Below are positions 39,401 through 52,800 of a stretch of DNA of 64,000 bases, piece after piece. A program made the translations under genes and the position numbers. Under the pieces are notes generated by a model. It was not told the DNA's origin and did not search any database. It saw only the letters and a list, made by a program, of their open reading frames with translations. The stretch is from the NCBI GenBank assembly GCA_964017185.1, contig OZ024869.1, positions 8,330,501-8,394,500 of the forward strand, given 5' to 3'. This stretch comes from Rugalucina vietnamica (taxonomy: Eukaryota; Mollusca; Bivalvia; Lucinida; Lucinidae). The stretch's first letter is position 1. Every line of letters begins with the position of its first letter.

Positions 39401-42400
39401 AATCGGGATTATCGTAACGGATCTTATCCGATCGTATCTCATCTTGATGTCGATCGTGGCAATCGGGTTAATCGTGATAAAATTTTTGACAGCCAAAAAA
39501 ATTTCCACGATTATCCCGATTGATAAATCAATCGTGTTCATCGCATCAGATCGTCATACATCGTATAAAATCGCAACAGATCGAATCTACTCGTGCACCT
39601 CAATCGCGGCTATCGCAACGAATCGTGGACAAGGAGAGCGCCACGATGTGATACGTTCTCCTACGATATGTTGCGATTTGTCGCGATGCATTGATCGCGA
39701 TCTAATACGATTGGTTCACGAGCAGATACGATATAATACGATAAGATACGGGTAGATACGAGACGTTGCGCTCAATAATTGGTGTTCACGATTAGTTACG
39801 AGTTCCTGCATTATCGACACGATTGCTGCACGATTATCAAGATTATATCATCGATATGCATGCACAGTAAAATTCTTTTAATGGCTTTTAAGGGCTTTTC
39901 AAATGGTAAAGAGATAAATAACTGCCAGAAACTTATACAATGAAAGCCAAAATTCACCCCTAGATCCCGGAATGAAAATAACTATGAGCTAAAATAAAGT
40001 TATAGACTTTGAGATGTTGCAAACTTAGAACGTCATATATAATAGAGAAATTTGAATGCAGTCCCACTCATTTGACATGAATCAGTCAGACAATCACCGC
40101 CCTCTACTACTGTCATCAATAATGGCTTAGAAATGTAGTTTTAATCGTGTACAAGTTCAAGCGAAATAGACGATGCTCGGTAGCGCATTTAACACCACTG
40201 TTGCGTCCAATCGCGGCTTGAATCGTGATAATCCATGTCCTTATCGTGAGATTTATCGCAGCATATCGCATCGTATCCTGATGAACGTGAACAAACGTAT
40301 CCAAACGTATCTGCTCGCAATGGATCGTGTCAAATCGTAAACCCTTATCGTGGTGATCGTAGCCGCTCGTACTTAATCTTAGCAGATCGGCCAGCTATAT
40401 CGTAACAGATCTGGTTATCAATCGCGACTTTATCGCATCAAATCGGAACAAATCGCACCAGAACGTATGGAGTCGCATCAGCTCGTGTCTAAACCTGAAG
40501 TTTTAGAGAAGTTCCACGATTCGATACGATTGGCGAATCGTGATGATCGCAACAGATCGTGCTCTAGTGTGAAAGCCGCATAATTTAAGTTATATTATTA
40601 CTCAAGAATAAAGCCGGTCTTCGGAGTTTTCGACCAGGTCTGACACAAACCACCCTATGCAGTCACTGAAATAGGCTAGAAACTTGGAATTTCGGATTTA
40701 AGAAGACGAGGATTTGTGCTAGACATGTAGCAAAAGTAAACAAACGTGAATTGTACTTAAGATTCGATCAGAAGCAAAATATTTGGGACATTTTGAAGTG
40801 AATCAATTAGTGAAGAACTAAACGGGAAAATCTCATCGTTGCGTTTCTTTTCTTATTTTTTTTGCGGATAAAATAAAACACAGTGTAGGTGTACATGTAG
40901 ATTGAAGGAAGATCCGAACTACAATATCGATAAAAAATAAAAAAAAAAAATAAAAAAAAAAAAAAAAAAAGAAAAAAAAATATTTTAAACATGTTAGAAC
41001 ATCTTATTTTTTGCATGATTCTTTGGGTTTCCGTTTTCCGTGACCTGCTAAACAGAAATTTAAACTCAATTGGAATGTGTTCAACTATTTTTTTTCTGTT
41101 CGTCCAAAATTTGAGAATATATTATGTGCACTCGAAAAGTTTCTGTCACAGTTCTACTTTTTCAGGATTGAATTACTTTGGCATGTTTTACGTATCAGTG
41201 GAGATGCCTATTTGCATTATGCTCCTCACTTGCGTTTGCATAATTTGGCAATACGGAAATTGAATTTTCAAGCTTCCCTGCAATGTCAATACGAATACGT
41301 TACGAGAGCACGCAATAAAACACCGATTTTCCAACGTTAAAGGATTTTGATCCTATTTGTGTCAATATTGAGGAACGGTTTACTAAATACAAGTTAAGCG
41401 CCCCCTTTGGCGAGTGGTTAAGAGCGCTGATATTTCATTACCGCGCTTAACCATTCGATCATCTCACCGCTGTGTCTGGTGTGGGTTCACGCCCCACACG
41501 GGGCATATGTGAGACTAGCCAAGTTCTGCTTGCGGGTTTTTTTTCTCGGAGTTCTCCCGTTTTCGCCCCTCAAACTTACTGACCCGTCTCATATGAGCTG
41601 AAATAATATTGAAAGGAACGTTAAACTGAATAAAAACATATGTAATAAAAAAGTAAATACATCAGCTAAGTCAAGATAAGGGTTGCTATATGTGTTGCAC
41701 ATGAGGCAAAAAAATTCAATATCTTTGTATTTTCATTTTTCTTGATTTATAATAAATTAAAACCACTCAGGTTTATATTCCAATGATAATTCTTTTGGTT
41801 CTCATGTGTTTTCGAATTTCACAATAGTAGGTAATGGATATCGTTCAGTGCAGTAGCTTCAAAACAGTGTTTCGGACTACTTAAATGAGATCATATGCTG
41901 GCTAGAAAAGTCAATTTTCCTTGTTGCAGTTAATTTAATACAATGCAACATGTGTGGTTGTATATGAAAAATTGGAGGAAACCTTGACTGCAACTAACAT
42001 TTTATTTATAAGGTACCGCTTACCACGGGGCTACGGACTCTACAGGCCATGCAAAAATATGTTTGACCATAACAGCAGTCTTACACAATTTCTTGACAAA
42101 ACCTTCAGATATGTTTTACTAGTCATCATCTTGAAAAACAATAATAGCATTTTTAATAGGAACCTGGCTTTGAACTTTTATTTTGAAAATAGGGCTACAG
42201 ACTCTACATAAAATGATGATTTTCAAACAAACAAATACTCTTCACTGTGAGGATAAATTCAACTTCCATTGATTCTAAACTGGCTTTTGTCTTAAAAATC
42301 ATGTTCTAATCATGGGTGTAATTTGTATGGTCTACCAACTAAAGACACCAAGAAAAAAAAGAAAAACATATCAAAAGTACAGTTCCACTCGATTAGCCAT

Positions 42401-43803
42401 ATCTTTGTTATTTTTTGTCCAAATTAATTCCGTAAAAAGTATATTACACGGGAGATATATGGGCTTTTAAAATTACATGAATATGGAATCTTAATTGTTT
42501 CTGAACAGAACAGAACGGCAAACCAGCTTACAAAACATAAAAAAAAAAACATCTGAACATGTGAAAAATGGTATGATTTTTAGACATATATTGCCTTGCT
42601 ATATCAAAAATTTGCATAAAATATCATATTGTTCTAACGTGTACTCGCAATCTTTGCTTTGAGCAAAAATATCAAAAAGTTTCTACGGAAAATTTTCCAT
42701 TTTTAGAATTTAAAAAATATTTGTTTATTGCATGGGCAAGTTTTCGTAATGTGTAATCGTCACGTTTGTATTTGGTTGAGGCTAGGTACCTTGTTATGAA
42801 AGAACTAGTCATATTGTTCTTCATGCGTATTGTAACTTTTCTGTGATGTTTTATGTTGTACTGTCATTCCCGTCTGGTTTCTGGGTAGGTGTATATTTAA
42901 TTGGAGTGGCGACGCGAGAAAAACGGTTTTCGGGGTTTCCAACAGGTCTGATACAAGTCGGCCTATGCAGCTACAGAAGATGGCTATAACCTTGGAATGT
43001 TTTTTTTTTTTTTAATTTTGGATATATATAGAGGAGGAATTGTACTATCCGTGTAGCGAAAACAAAGGCGCTGATCAGTTTCGCAGTGACTCAGCTTCGC
43101 AGTCACTGCGAAACTGATCTGTGGCTTTGTTTTCGCTTAGGCAAAAATCCGGTTTTACCATGGCGCGGCTCCTCATTAAAATGTACCTTTTATTCTTACT
43201 TTAAACACTTTACTGTTTGTTTCAGGCCATGCGACCAAGTATTGTACTTCAAACGGAACTTGGGAGAGGCATCCTATACATGACAGGGAGTGGACAGACT
43301 ACAGTAGCTGTGTCAATATAGAGGTATGGAACACATAAAAACTTGCCCATGCAATATACAGAGATTTTTTTTCAGCTGTAAAAATGGAAATTTAATTGAA
43401 AAAAAAAAAGAATGATATTTTGAATGCTTTTGCTTAAAACATTGATTGTACCCACAATCTATGTTTTTGATCAAAAATAAGAGAAAATAGGTGTACCCCT
43501 TTACACCTCAATTTTACTATTTAAATTTGGGGTAAAGGGGTTATACATTGCACCGACAATGTTATCGTGATGTATTTAGAATGCGGTAAAGCAATGTGAT
43601 TGCAAATTGCAAATAAATGGAGAATGAATGTCAGTCAATTTCGGCAAAAGCTTTTTAAACTTCTGCTTTTGTAGGACGTATAATGTCAAATAAAACATCC
43701 CACTGAAAATATCGACATCTCAATTCAAGACTCTGAAAAATTTAAACACTGTCTTCGTAGTCCCTATAATGCAAATTTCTAAATCTTTTTGTTGAGTGTA
43801 CTT

Positions 43804-43858
<55 letters not shown>

Positions 43859-46800
43859 TGTGTGTACATCCGAATCGAGAGGTCAGGACTGTGATAGAAC
43901 CTACTCGCTCATCGGTTTGCGACCTTGGTCCTTGAAAAATACTGTCGTCATCACGAAAACATGTCCGTGTAATGTATACCCCCTTGAACCCCACTTTTAT
44001 ATAGCAAAACTGGGGTTTGGAGGAGTATAGCTATTTTTCTAATTTTTGCTCCAAAACAGATTGTGGGTACTCGTTAGAACCGCCTCGGCGAGGCGGTTCT
44101 AACGTGTACCCACAATCTATGTTTTGAGCAAAAATAAGAAAAATATCAAAGATTTTCTACAAAAAAGATCAATTTTTACTATTGAAAAAATCTGTGTATA
44201 TTGCATGGGCAAATTTTCGTAATGTATACACTGCTTTCCAGGAAGCATTATGTTGACTGCGACGAATTATCTCAAGTATTACATGTATTTCGTCCTAGAC
44301 AACAACTAGATATGTCGTAATGGAGCCACCACTTTCAGGGCACATACAATATGAGCCACCTCGTGGGAAAAACAACAATGTGGTTTCCGAACAGGTCCGA
44401 CACAAACCGGCCTGTACAAACACAGAAAAGAGCTAGAAGCTTGAAATTTTGGATTTAAGTAGAAAAGGAATTGTACTATCCGAGTAGCGAAAACAAAGGC
44501 GCTGATCAGCTTCGCGGTTACCGCGAAGCTGATTTGCGTCTTTGTTTTCGCATATGCACATTGTTGGTTTTCCTATGAGGCGGCTCATATATTACGCATA
44601 TGTACTATGAAGATTTAATGTGACCATTTCAAAGACACAAAACTGTGGCAGCGGTCTACAAACCTCTGACCTCTCGGATACGGAATTCGTTCTGCAATTA
44701 ACCATCTCGCCTACCTAAATCATATATTTGTTTCAGAGTTTCTATGGTGTTGTGTATGCAGGTGTGGTCTCCAGCCTCATCAGTATTATTTTGATCATTC
44801 CAGCGTGTTTTCTCTTTCTTGCATTCAGGTAAAAACATTGTTATCCATATGCATGCTATCTAGCCTGCCTATCTATTGGTATAAATATGGTACGTGTAGA
44901 AGTCATAGACATTAGTGCTTGTTGATATCTAGAATAAAAAGGAGAAATTACAAATCGACCTTATAAGTCAAACATGATCTTAAAAATAAAATTAAATGAA
45001 CAAATACCAAAGTGGGTGTACTGTTATGTCCCATTGCACCACTCATTCATTCGAGATTATCTATGATGCGTAGCTTCTATAAATAGCACAGCTATTCGAT
45101 ACAATGTATCACATATGTACAATCTCTGACATACTGCGTCAGAGAGTCGACTCTTTGGCTCAGTGGTTAGAGCATTGGATTTCTACCCCGGCGGTCCGGG
45201 TTCGAATCCCATCAGGGACGTGGGATTTTTTTCAAACTATGCATCATTTCTTAGTTACGAATTTTCATATTTGTAAGATGGGGGCTCGTACGGGATGGAC
45301 CATTTGAGTCATTTAGTCATTATAATGACATTCTCGTAATCATAAATGATTACTTCCTCGAAATGGGTGTGTGTTATGTCCCATTGCACCACTCATTCAT
45401 TCGAGATTATCTATGATGCGTAGCTTCTATAAATAGCACAGCTATTCGATACAATGTATCACATATGTACAATCTCTGACATACTGCGTCAGAGAGTCGA
45501 CTCTTCGGCTCAGTGGTTAGAGCATTGGATTTCTACCCCGGCGGTCCGGGTTCGAATCCCATCTGGGACGTGGGATTTTTTTCAAACTATTGGTTCTTTT
45601 TTAGATCAGTAAAAGATCTTTCATCAAGTACAAAAACACAAAACAGTTGGCTAATTCAGTACTACTAATTGCTCAGTAGTCAGCCATCGTTTTAGATTAT
45701 AGAATAAAAACATAGAGGATTCTAATTATATGGCATCGTAAGCATAAAATTAAACAGAAATAACACAAATACATACTTGCATTATGAATTTCAGACAACT
45801 TCGATCTCAGCAGAGAATTCAGCTCCATATATGTTTGTTCCTTTCATTTGTGGTCACGTGTGCTCTGACAATGATCTGGGACCTCCTCGTCTATGATGAT
45901 AGGATACACAATCCATGGCATCTAACATTTATGGTGAAATATGAGGTATTGTTAACATAGATATTGTTAACATAGTTATTGTGGTCGTCTTTTTCGAAAA
46001 CCAGGGCCCAGTTGTTCAAAACATCGTTAGCTTAACGATATCGTTAAGACACAAATTTGTTAAGCAAATATCAGTTAAAGTAACAAATACACTGTTATTT
46101 TTTGTTGAAAAAATGTGAGAATCCTTTGCAGTGCAAAGGATTTTCACATTTTTTCAACAAAAAATAACAGTGTATTTGTAATATTAATGTTTGAAATTTT
46201 AACGAAACGTTTACTAACGACGTCGTTAGTTTTGAACAACTGGGCCCAGTACATTACAGAAACTTGCCCATGCAATATACAGGGATTTTTAAATTTGTAA
46301 AATATGAAAAATCTCAGCAGAAAATGTTCAAGATAATTGCATGGTGTTGGTTCAAAACATTGATTGTGGATACACGTGAGAACCACCCACAATCTATGTT
46401 TGGAATCTAAAATTCGAAAAATAGGTATATCCCTGTAAATCCCAGTTTTACTATATACATGTAAATCAATCATACTTATTATTTGAAAAACACATGTTTT
46501 ACCATTTGTCCAATCATAAACAGCCCGTTGTCCACCAGCGGAAGTTTTAGCGCACGTACATGTATTTGGAAATCATGTTGAGTGCAACTAAAATCACATT
46601 GTAAGGCAAGGTTCTTGGTCACAACTTTTCTTTTTCTTAAATCTTTATATAATAAATGCATTCTATTTGGATAATTTCAGAGTTCGTGTAGAACCATTTA
46701 CATATTACTCCGCTATGCCAGAAGTACGAATTATTTCTGGATGTCATGTGAAGGACTTTACCTATACAGACTACTAGCACAGGCGTTTGCCTTTCCGAAG

Positions 46801-49800
46801 TCAATCAAAGTTTATTTCTACATTGGTTGGTGTAAGTAATTCTATATATTACATTAGCATTTACATATAAATGAGCCGTCTCATGAGAAAACCAACAATG
46901 TGGTGTCCGAACAGGTCCGACACAAATCAGGCTGTACAGTCACAGGAGATAGTTAGGGGCTTGAAATTTTGGATTTAAGAAGGAAATGAAGTGTACTATC
47001 CCTGTAGCGAAACCAAAGGCACTGATCTTTGTTTTCGCATATGCAGATTGTTGGTTTTCTCATGAGGCGGCTCAAATTTAATATGATGTGTATTAGGTGC
47101 CGCATCACATCTTTGAGGACAACATACAAAACCTACTCTTTTGTTAAAACTTATCTTATTGTTCAGTAAAACGCAAGTCAGCCGGCGATATCCTCGGTGA
47201 CTTTACGGTTATATATATTTTTTATTTGACTTTGTTGATCATTTCAGGTTTACCTATGTTGCCTGTCTCCATATACTCAGCCGTGAGATTGATGTATGCG
47301 GATGATATGTAAGTCAATTCACCATGCTTGCCATTTATCTTTTTATCTTGAGATTGCTAATAAAATAAAGTTTCCAATAAAATAAATTTTTATCGCAGAC
47401 ACTATGAGTTGATATCCAAATTTAATGTTGGGCTAATGACGCTTTTACGTGAGGGCCTTTCGGAATCAGAATTTTATGGTGTCTTGGCTTACAAATATAA
47501 GAAACTTATAGGAAGGAATGATATTTTTTTTTCAGTTCAGAAAAATCATAACACTTTACAGAAGAATACTGAATAGGTTATAACTTGAATGTTATGCGGC
47601 AATCTGCATGCTTAGTTTTTTACCCAATCATGGTTGATAACTATGCTGCCTTCTTTAATTGCACGCCGGTGGGTCGGGCGTCAGACTCTATGATGGCCCC
47701 GACATAAAGCTACCCATTTAAGTTGGTTGGGGCCGGAGCGTCTTGTCTGTTGCTTGGCCCACCGGGGTTCAACTGGTGTTTTTCTTTTGCCCCGGGTTTC
47801 AGTAAGTTATTCGGTGCCCAGGGATATCCATCGTCGGGCAGCTTACTGAATCTGTTGAGTCCTCGTTTTTGATTCATAATGGTGATTATCATGATATATC
47901 TGTTTGTCCTTGATGATGCATTGACTAGTTAGAGATTCACCTCGAGGACCGAACAACTAACTAGATGTTGTGAACCACTGCAGAAGATGAGGTTAGGGCC
48001 CTGTAAAACCGGTTTAAGCCCCCACTCCCCCAGTAAGTTTATATTACTGATCGTTCCAAGGCGATACTTCTGTTGTGGTTCTTATTGTTCTGTGTCGATT
48101 TTTGTGCTTTTTGAGCCTTATGTACGTTTCCATAAGGTAACTGAGTGGCCGCCTGTTGGGGAATAGCTGCTCACTCGGCTTACTATATGTTTTCCTGATA
48201 TAAATACCTAAGTGTCATTTTAGTTTTTTTCCCAGCCCTGGGTTTATGGAGTTGGAATTTTTTTTCTGATTGCGCCATTTCCTGATAATTGCCTATTTGT
48301 ACCTTTCTATCTTTATTCTTGTTGATACCATCGTTTGTTAGTAACGGTAAGTGCAAATACTCACTGCTGGGAATCACGTGATACGCAATGTTTATGATAT
48401 GTGCAAATTGTAAACAAGAAGCCGCCATTTTTCACCGGGTCTAGGTAAGTCTATCGAGTTTTCTTTCAAATGCTGAGGGATAATGATGGATGAATATGCC
48501 CAGTCCATGCAGATACATCAGATTTATTTAACTATGTGCGAGCTAATCTTTCAAAGTGTTTTGTTTGTGTAAACACCTCATTCCCATCATCAAAATTGTT
48601 TGTTGCCATGTACACCAAATATTTATTTTGGGCCTTATTCATTCTTCCAGCAACAATGCGTCCTTTCTTAGAGGTAAAATAACATTTTTTTCAAAGGACA
48701 ATTACCTCCATTTTACAGAAATATGCTAAGTGCCACATGAAAAAAGATAATCAACATCATTGACATTGCATCCCTGTACACATGCAATGTGGATTGATAC
48801 CCTCCACACTAAAACAAAAGTCATCATGTTTATATTCTTTCGTCGATAAATGTATTGATTGCTAATGCACCAGTCCTTTGTAACCATTGCCCCACCCCCC
48901 TTCACACATACCTACGGTGAAGGGTGGGGGATAGCCGGGCTTAAGTGCAGAGCAATTACTTGTCGAGTGTATCCGCAGTGCAGGGGGAATTACGAGGTTT
49001 TTTATGCATTAGGATCCTTACTCCAGGGCAATTTTCTATTTCTAAGGTGAGGCCAAAGAGCAAAGTCAGTTTGAACCCCCAGTTTGCCCCCTGTGTGTGA
49101 GGCTTATAGCAGGGCCTGAAAGCAGAAATGCCACAATCACCGCCCTTCCCCGTAGGTGGATGAGCAGTGGTTACAAATGACTTGTGCATAATTGCAGCTA
49201 AAATATGATGAAAAAAGAAAAAAAAAGCCATTCTCGGTTTTGTTCAATATTGAGAACGAATCTTTGAATGCTTTCCTGGCTTTATTATGTATCAGCAGTC
49301 ACACATTAGCGTATAACCCAAACGCGCGTCTGGCGTATTCATACTCTCAACATGCTTTAGATTTTGGACGTATAAAAATAATTTGTTCCTTTAACTCGCT
49401 TTAGCAGTCACACATTAGCGCCTGACTGAGACGTGTGCCGGACGTACAAAAATCTCAAAGTGTTGAAGTACGTTTGTGTTACTTCCCAGACGCGCTAAGC
49501 ATGTGCTACAGGCGCACAGCAAACGTTCAACGCGCGTCTCACAAACGCTTAGGGCACGCTACGGAAGCAATATCTCATAAAATCTGAAAACGCATGTGGC
49601 GTACACTAGCGTGCATAACACGCCTGTAACGCGCATGGAACTTATTCGAAACGTAAAATACATTCGCACAAGACACGCCCAGCTTCTGGAAAAATTTTAA
49701 GCAAGATTAAACACAAACGTGCCTAGAGAGCGCAACGACCTTTAGCGACGTATATCAACGTACACCCAGCGTACACCAAGCGTACACCAAAAACGCACAT

Positions 49801-52800
49801 GTAGCGCGTTTCTAATGTGTCTCCGACGTGCTCCTGACGTAGGTTGAATCATTCAAAGTTTACATTTTTGTCAACACGCCCGGCGCGCGTTGGCTTATTC
49901 TGCTATTTTAAACAGCAGTCACACACTAGCGTATAATCCAAACGCGCGCCGGGCGTGTCGACAAAAATGTAAAATTCAAAAAACGCCAGGAGCACGTTGG
50001 AGACACGTTAGAAGCGCGTTAAACGCGCGTTTTTTACGCTTGGTGTACGCTTGTTGCACGTCGATATACGTCGCTGTTAGTCGCTGCGCGCTCAAGGCGC
50101 GTTTGCCCCCCCCCCAAAAAAAAAAATCAAACATGCTTAAAAACTTTCTAGAAGTTCGGTGTGTCCCGGGTGTGTGTCTTATACGTTTCGAATAAGTTCC
50201 ATGCAAATTAAGCATGACCTGAAACAGACAAGCTACTTTCAAACTAGATGCACTGCGACAGGTAAAATGTAGGTTTGTCGGACACGCACATTTAACATAT
50301 CGCAAATTTTACACCCATGTACACCACATTAATTTTGAGAAATGTGACATTAATTTTGCGTATGCCAGTTTCGATAAGTTTTTGGGTATCATGTATGCTC
50401 CAATTTAATACGTTTTTATCATTGTCGTGTGAAGAATTTGTACGTATTCATCACATCTGTGAAGAACTTTTTTTTAATATATAACCAGAGGACAAATGGT
50501 CCTGTAAACGCTCACCTGAGTCTGCTGCATGTATTTAACCCCAGTGCAGGGGCAGATGAAGCCCTTGGGCCGTTTTCTTTTTTCAGAATAATCAATATTC
50601 TGTCCATTTGCCAATTTCTTGCTGGTTTTTCCCTTCAAATGACATTTTAACAGTTTTTCCCATTCAAATGCATGGGCAACCCATGTTGACCTTGCCATAA
50701 ACTTGGTCAAGGTCATCACAGGGTCATGATTTATATACACATTATAGTACTATAGCCATGGATGGTTCAGGCCCAGTTTCATTGAAGTCAATCTATCGGT
50801 TTCAGAGAAGAAGATATTTGAAGGGTTTTTACCATATATGGGCATGGCGGCCATCTTGGTCAGGTGACCTAGATTATTAATATACACATTGGTTCCCCCA
50901 TCCTATAGATGCTTCACATAAAATTTGGCTTCAATTGGCCAAGTGGTTTTAGAGGAGAAGATGTTTGAATATTATGGTAATATACATGTATATTGCCCCG
51001 GGGTGTGGACATATGAGCCCTTAGGTCCATTTTTTTTTTCAGAATCATTAATATTTAGTCCTACTACCCATTTCCTGCAAGATTTTCACTTCTACTGACT
51101 TTTTAAAAGTTTTCCCCATTCCAATGCATTGGCGACCTATGTTGACCTTGTCCTAAAATAGGTCAAGGTCACCACAGGGTCATGATTTATATACACATTG
51201 TAGTACTTCAGCCATTGGTGCTTCATGCCAAGTTTCTTTGAAATCGGTCCACCAGATTCGGAGAAGAAGATTTTTGAAGGGTTTTTACCTTATATGGGCA
51301 TGGCAGCCATCTTGGTCATGTGAACTAGATAATTTATATATACATTAATTCCCCCATTCCATAGATGCTTCACATAAAATTTGGCTTTGATTTGCCAAGT
51401 GGTTTCAGAGGAGAAGATGTTTGAATATTATGGTAATATACATGTATATTGCCCCGGGGTGGGGGCAGATGAGCCCCTGGGGTCCATTTTTTTCAGAATC
51501 ATTAATATTCAGTCCTACTGCCCATTTCCTGCAAGACTTTCACTTTAAATGACATTTTAAAAGTTTTCCCTATTCAAATGCATTGGCGACCTATGTTGAC
51601 CTTGCCGTAAAAAAAAAGGTCAAGGTCATCACAGGGTCATGATTTATATACACATTGTAGTACTTGAGCCATCAATGCTTCATGCCAAGTTTCTTTGAAA
51701 TCGATCCACCGGTTCTGGAAAAGAAGATTTTTGAAGGGTTTTTACCATATATGGGCATTGCGGCCATCTTGGTCATGTGACCTGGATTATTTATATACAC
51801 ATTGATTACCCCTTCCTATTGATGCTTCACATAAAATTTGGCTTTGATTGGCCAACCGGTTTCAGAGGAGATGATGTTTGAATATTACGGTAATATACAT
51901 GTATATTGCCCCGGGGTGGAGGCATATGAGCCCCTGGGGTCCAATTTTTTTTTCAGAATCATTAATATTCAGTCCTACTGCCCATTTTCTGCAAGACTTT
52001 CACTTTAAATGACATTTTAAAAGTTTTCCCCATTCAAATGCATTGGCGACCTATACTTTTTGCATACTTTTTGCATTAATTTAGAAGCGTGTGAACTTGT
52101 CTTTGAGAGACTCTAAAAACTGGTTTAAGGCCCCCAGCATTTTTTTTGTATTACTGATTGATCCAAGGCGATACTTCTGTTGTGGTTATATTTGTTTTAT
52201 GTTTTGGAGTCGAATTTTCGTGCTGTTTGAACCTTATGTACGTTTTCATAGTTTTGGTTAAGTTCGGGTTACTGTTTTGCACTTATTGGGAAATAGCTGC
52301 TCATTCGGCTTAAAGGGAAACATAATTATTAAACTCCCGCATATGATTTTCATGAAACTTCACATGCTTCAAGATAATTGTATCCTTGGACTAAAATCGA
52401 AATAAAAGTGGGATGTCACCGGCCTCGTTTCCATGGTATCAGAACTTTTTTAATGTTTCTCGTGCATTTCAGAAAATCGCGTTCGTAGCGGACATGTGTT
52501 TAAATATATGTGTTATTTTTTGCATAAACACTTTAAACATACGAGCAGTGTTATTTTCTTAAATTTTGATACTATTTGCTTTTAAACTGAGGAGATTACA
52601 AGCAAAATTAGCTTTCCCGCCATGTTTTCAAACCTGGAAAAACTATGTATTTTTGCGATATCTCCTAAACTACGCAACCAATAGATATGAAACGCTGTAA
52701 CCATTCAAAAGTTGAAATAAAAAGTGGGGGTCATCGAATTGCGTTGGAGGATTTAGAGAAAAGCCTTTTTCGTTTTAATGCCAAACGTTGCACTGACGTC

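Larger units (their letters stand above)
916..43225 (+). other. receptor intron 1 (42.3 kb)
   Basis: GTATGT donor at 916 and TTTCAG acceptor ending at 43225. Phase 1 on both sides restores a Gly codon (G|GC) between SLE and HATKYC, matching the uninterrupted hormone-receptor domain. The intron holds most of the mobile elements of the window. No other multi-exon host gene was recognised in it. Confidence 0.85.

Noticed and set aside
39243..39755. 170-residue open frame
   Set aside because: Driven by the repeated ATCG words, so stop codons are avoided by composition. Rich in Ile/Arg/Thr with no domain, and it starts outside and runs across a transposon end.
45148..45220. Functional tRNA-Arg gene
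   Set aside because: Anticodon and T stems have too many mismatches, and the whole larger unit is duplicated, which fits a tRNA-derived repeat better.
49890..50305. Overlapping frames of about 100 residues on both strands
   Set aside because: By-products of a CpG-rich palindrome.
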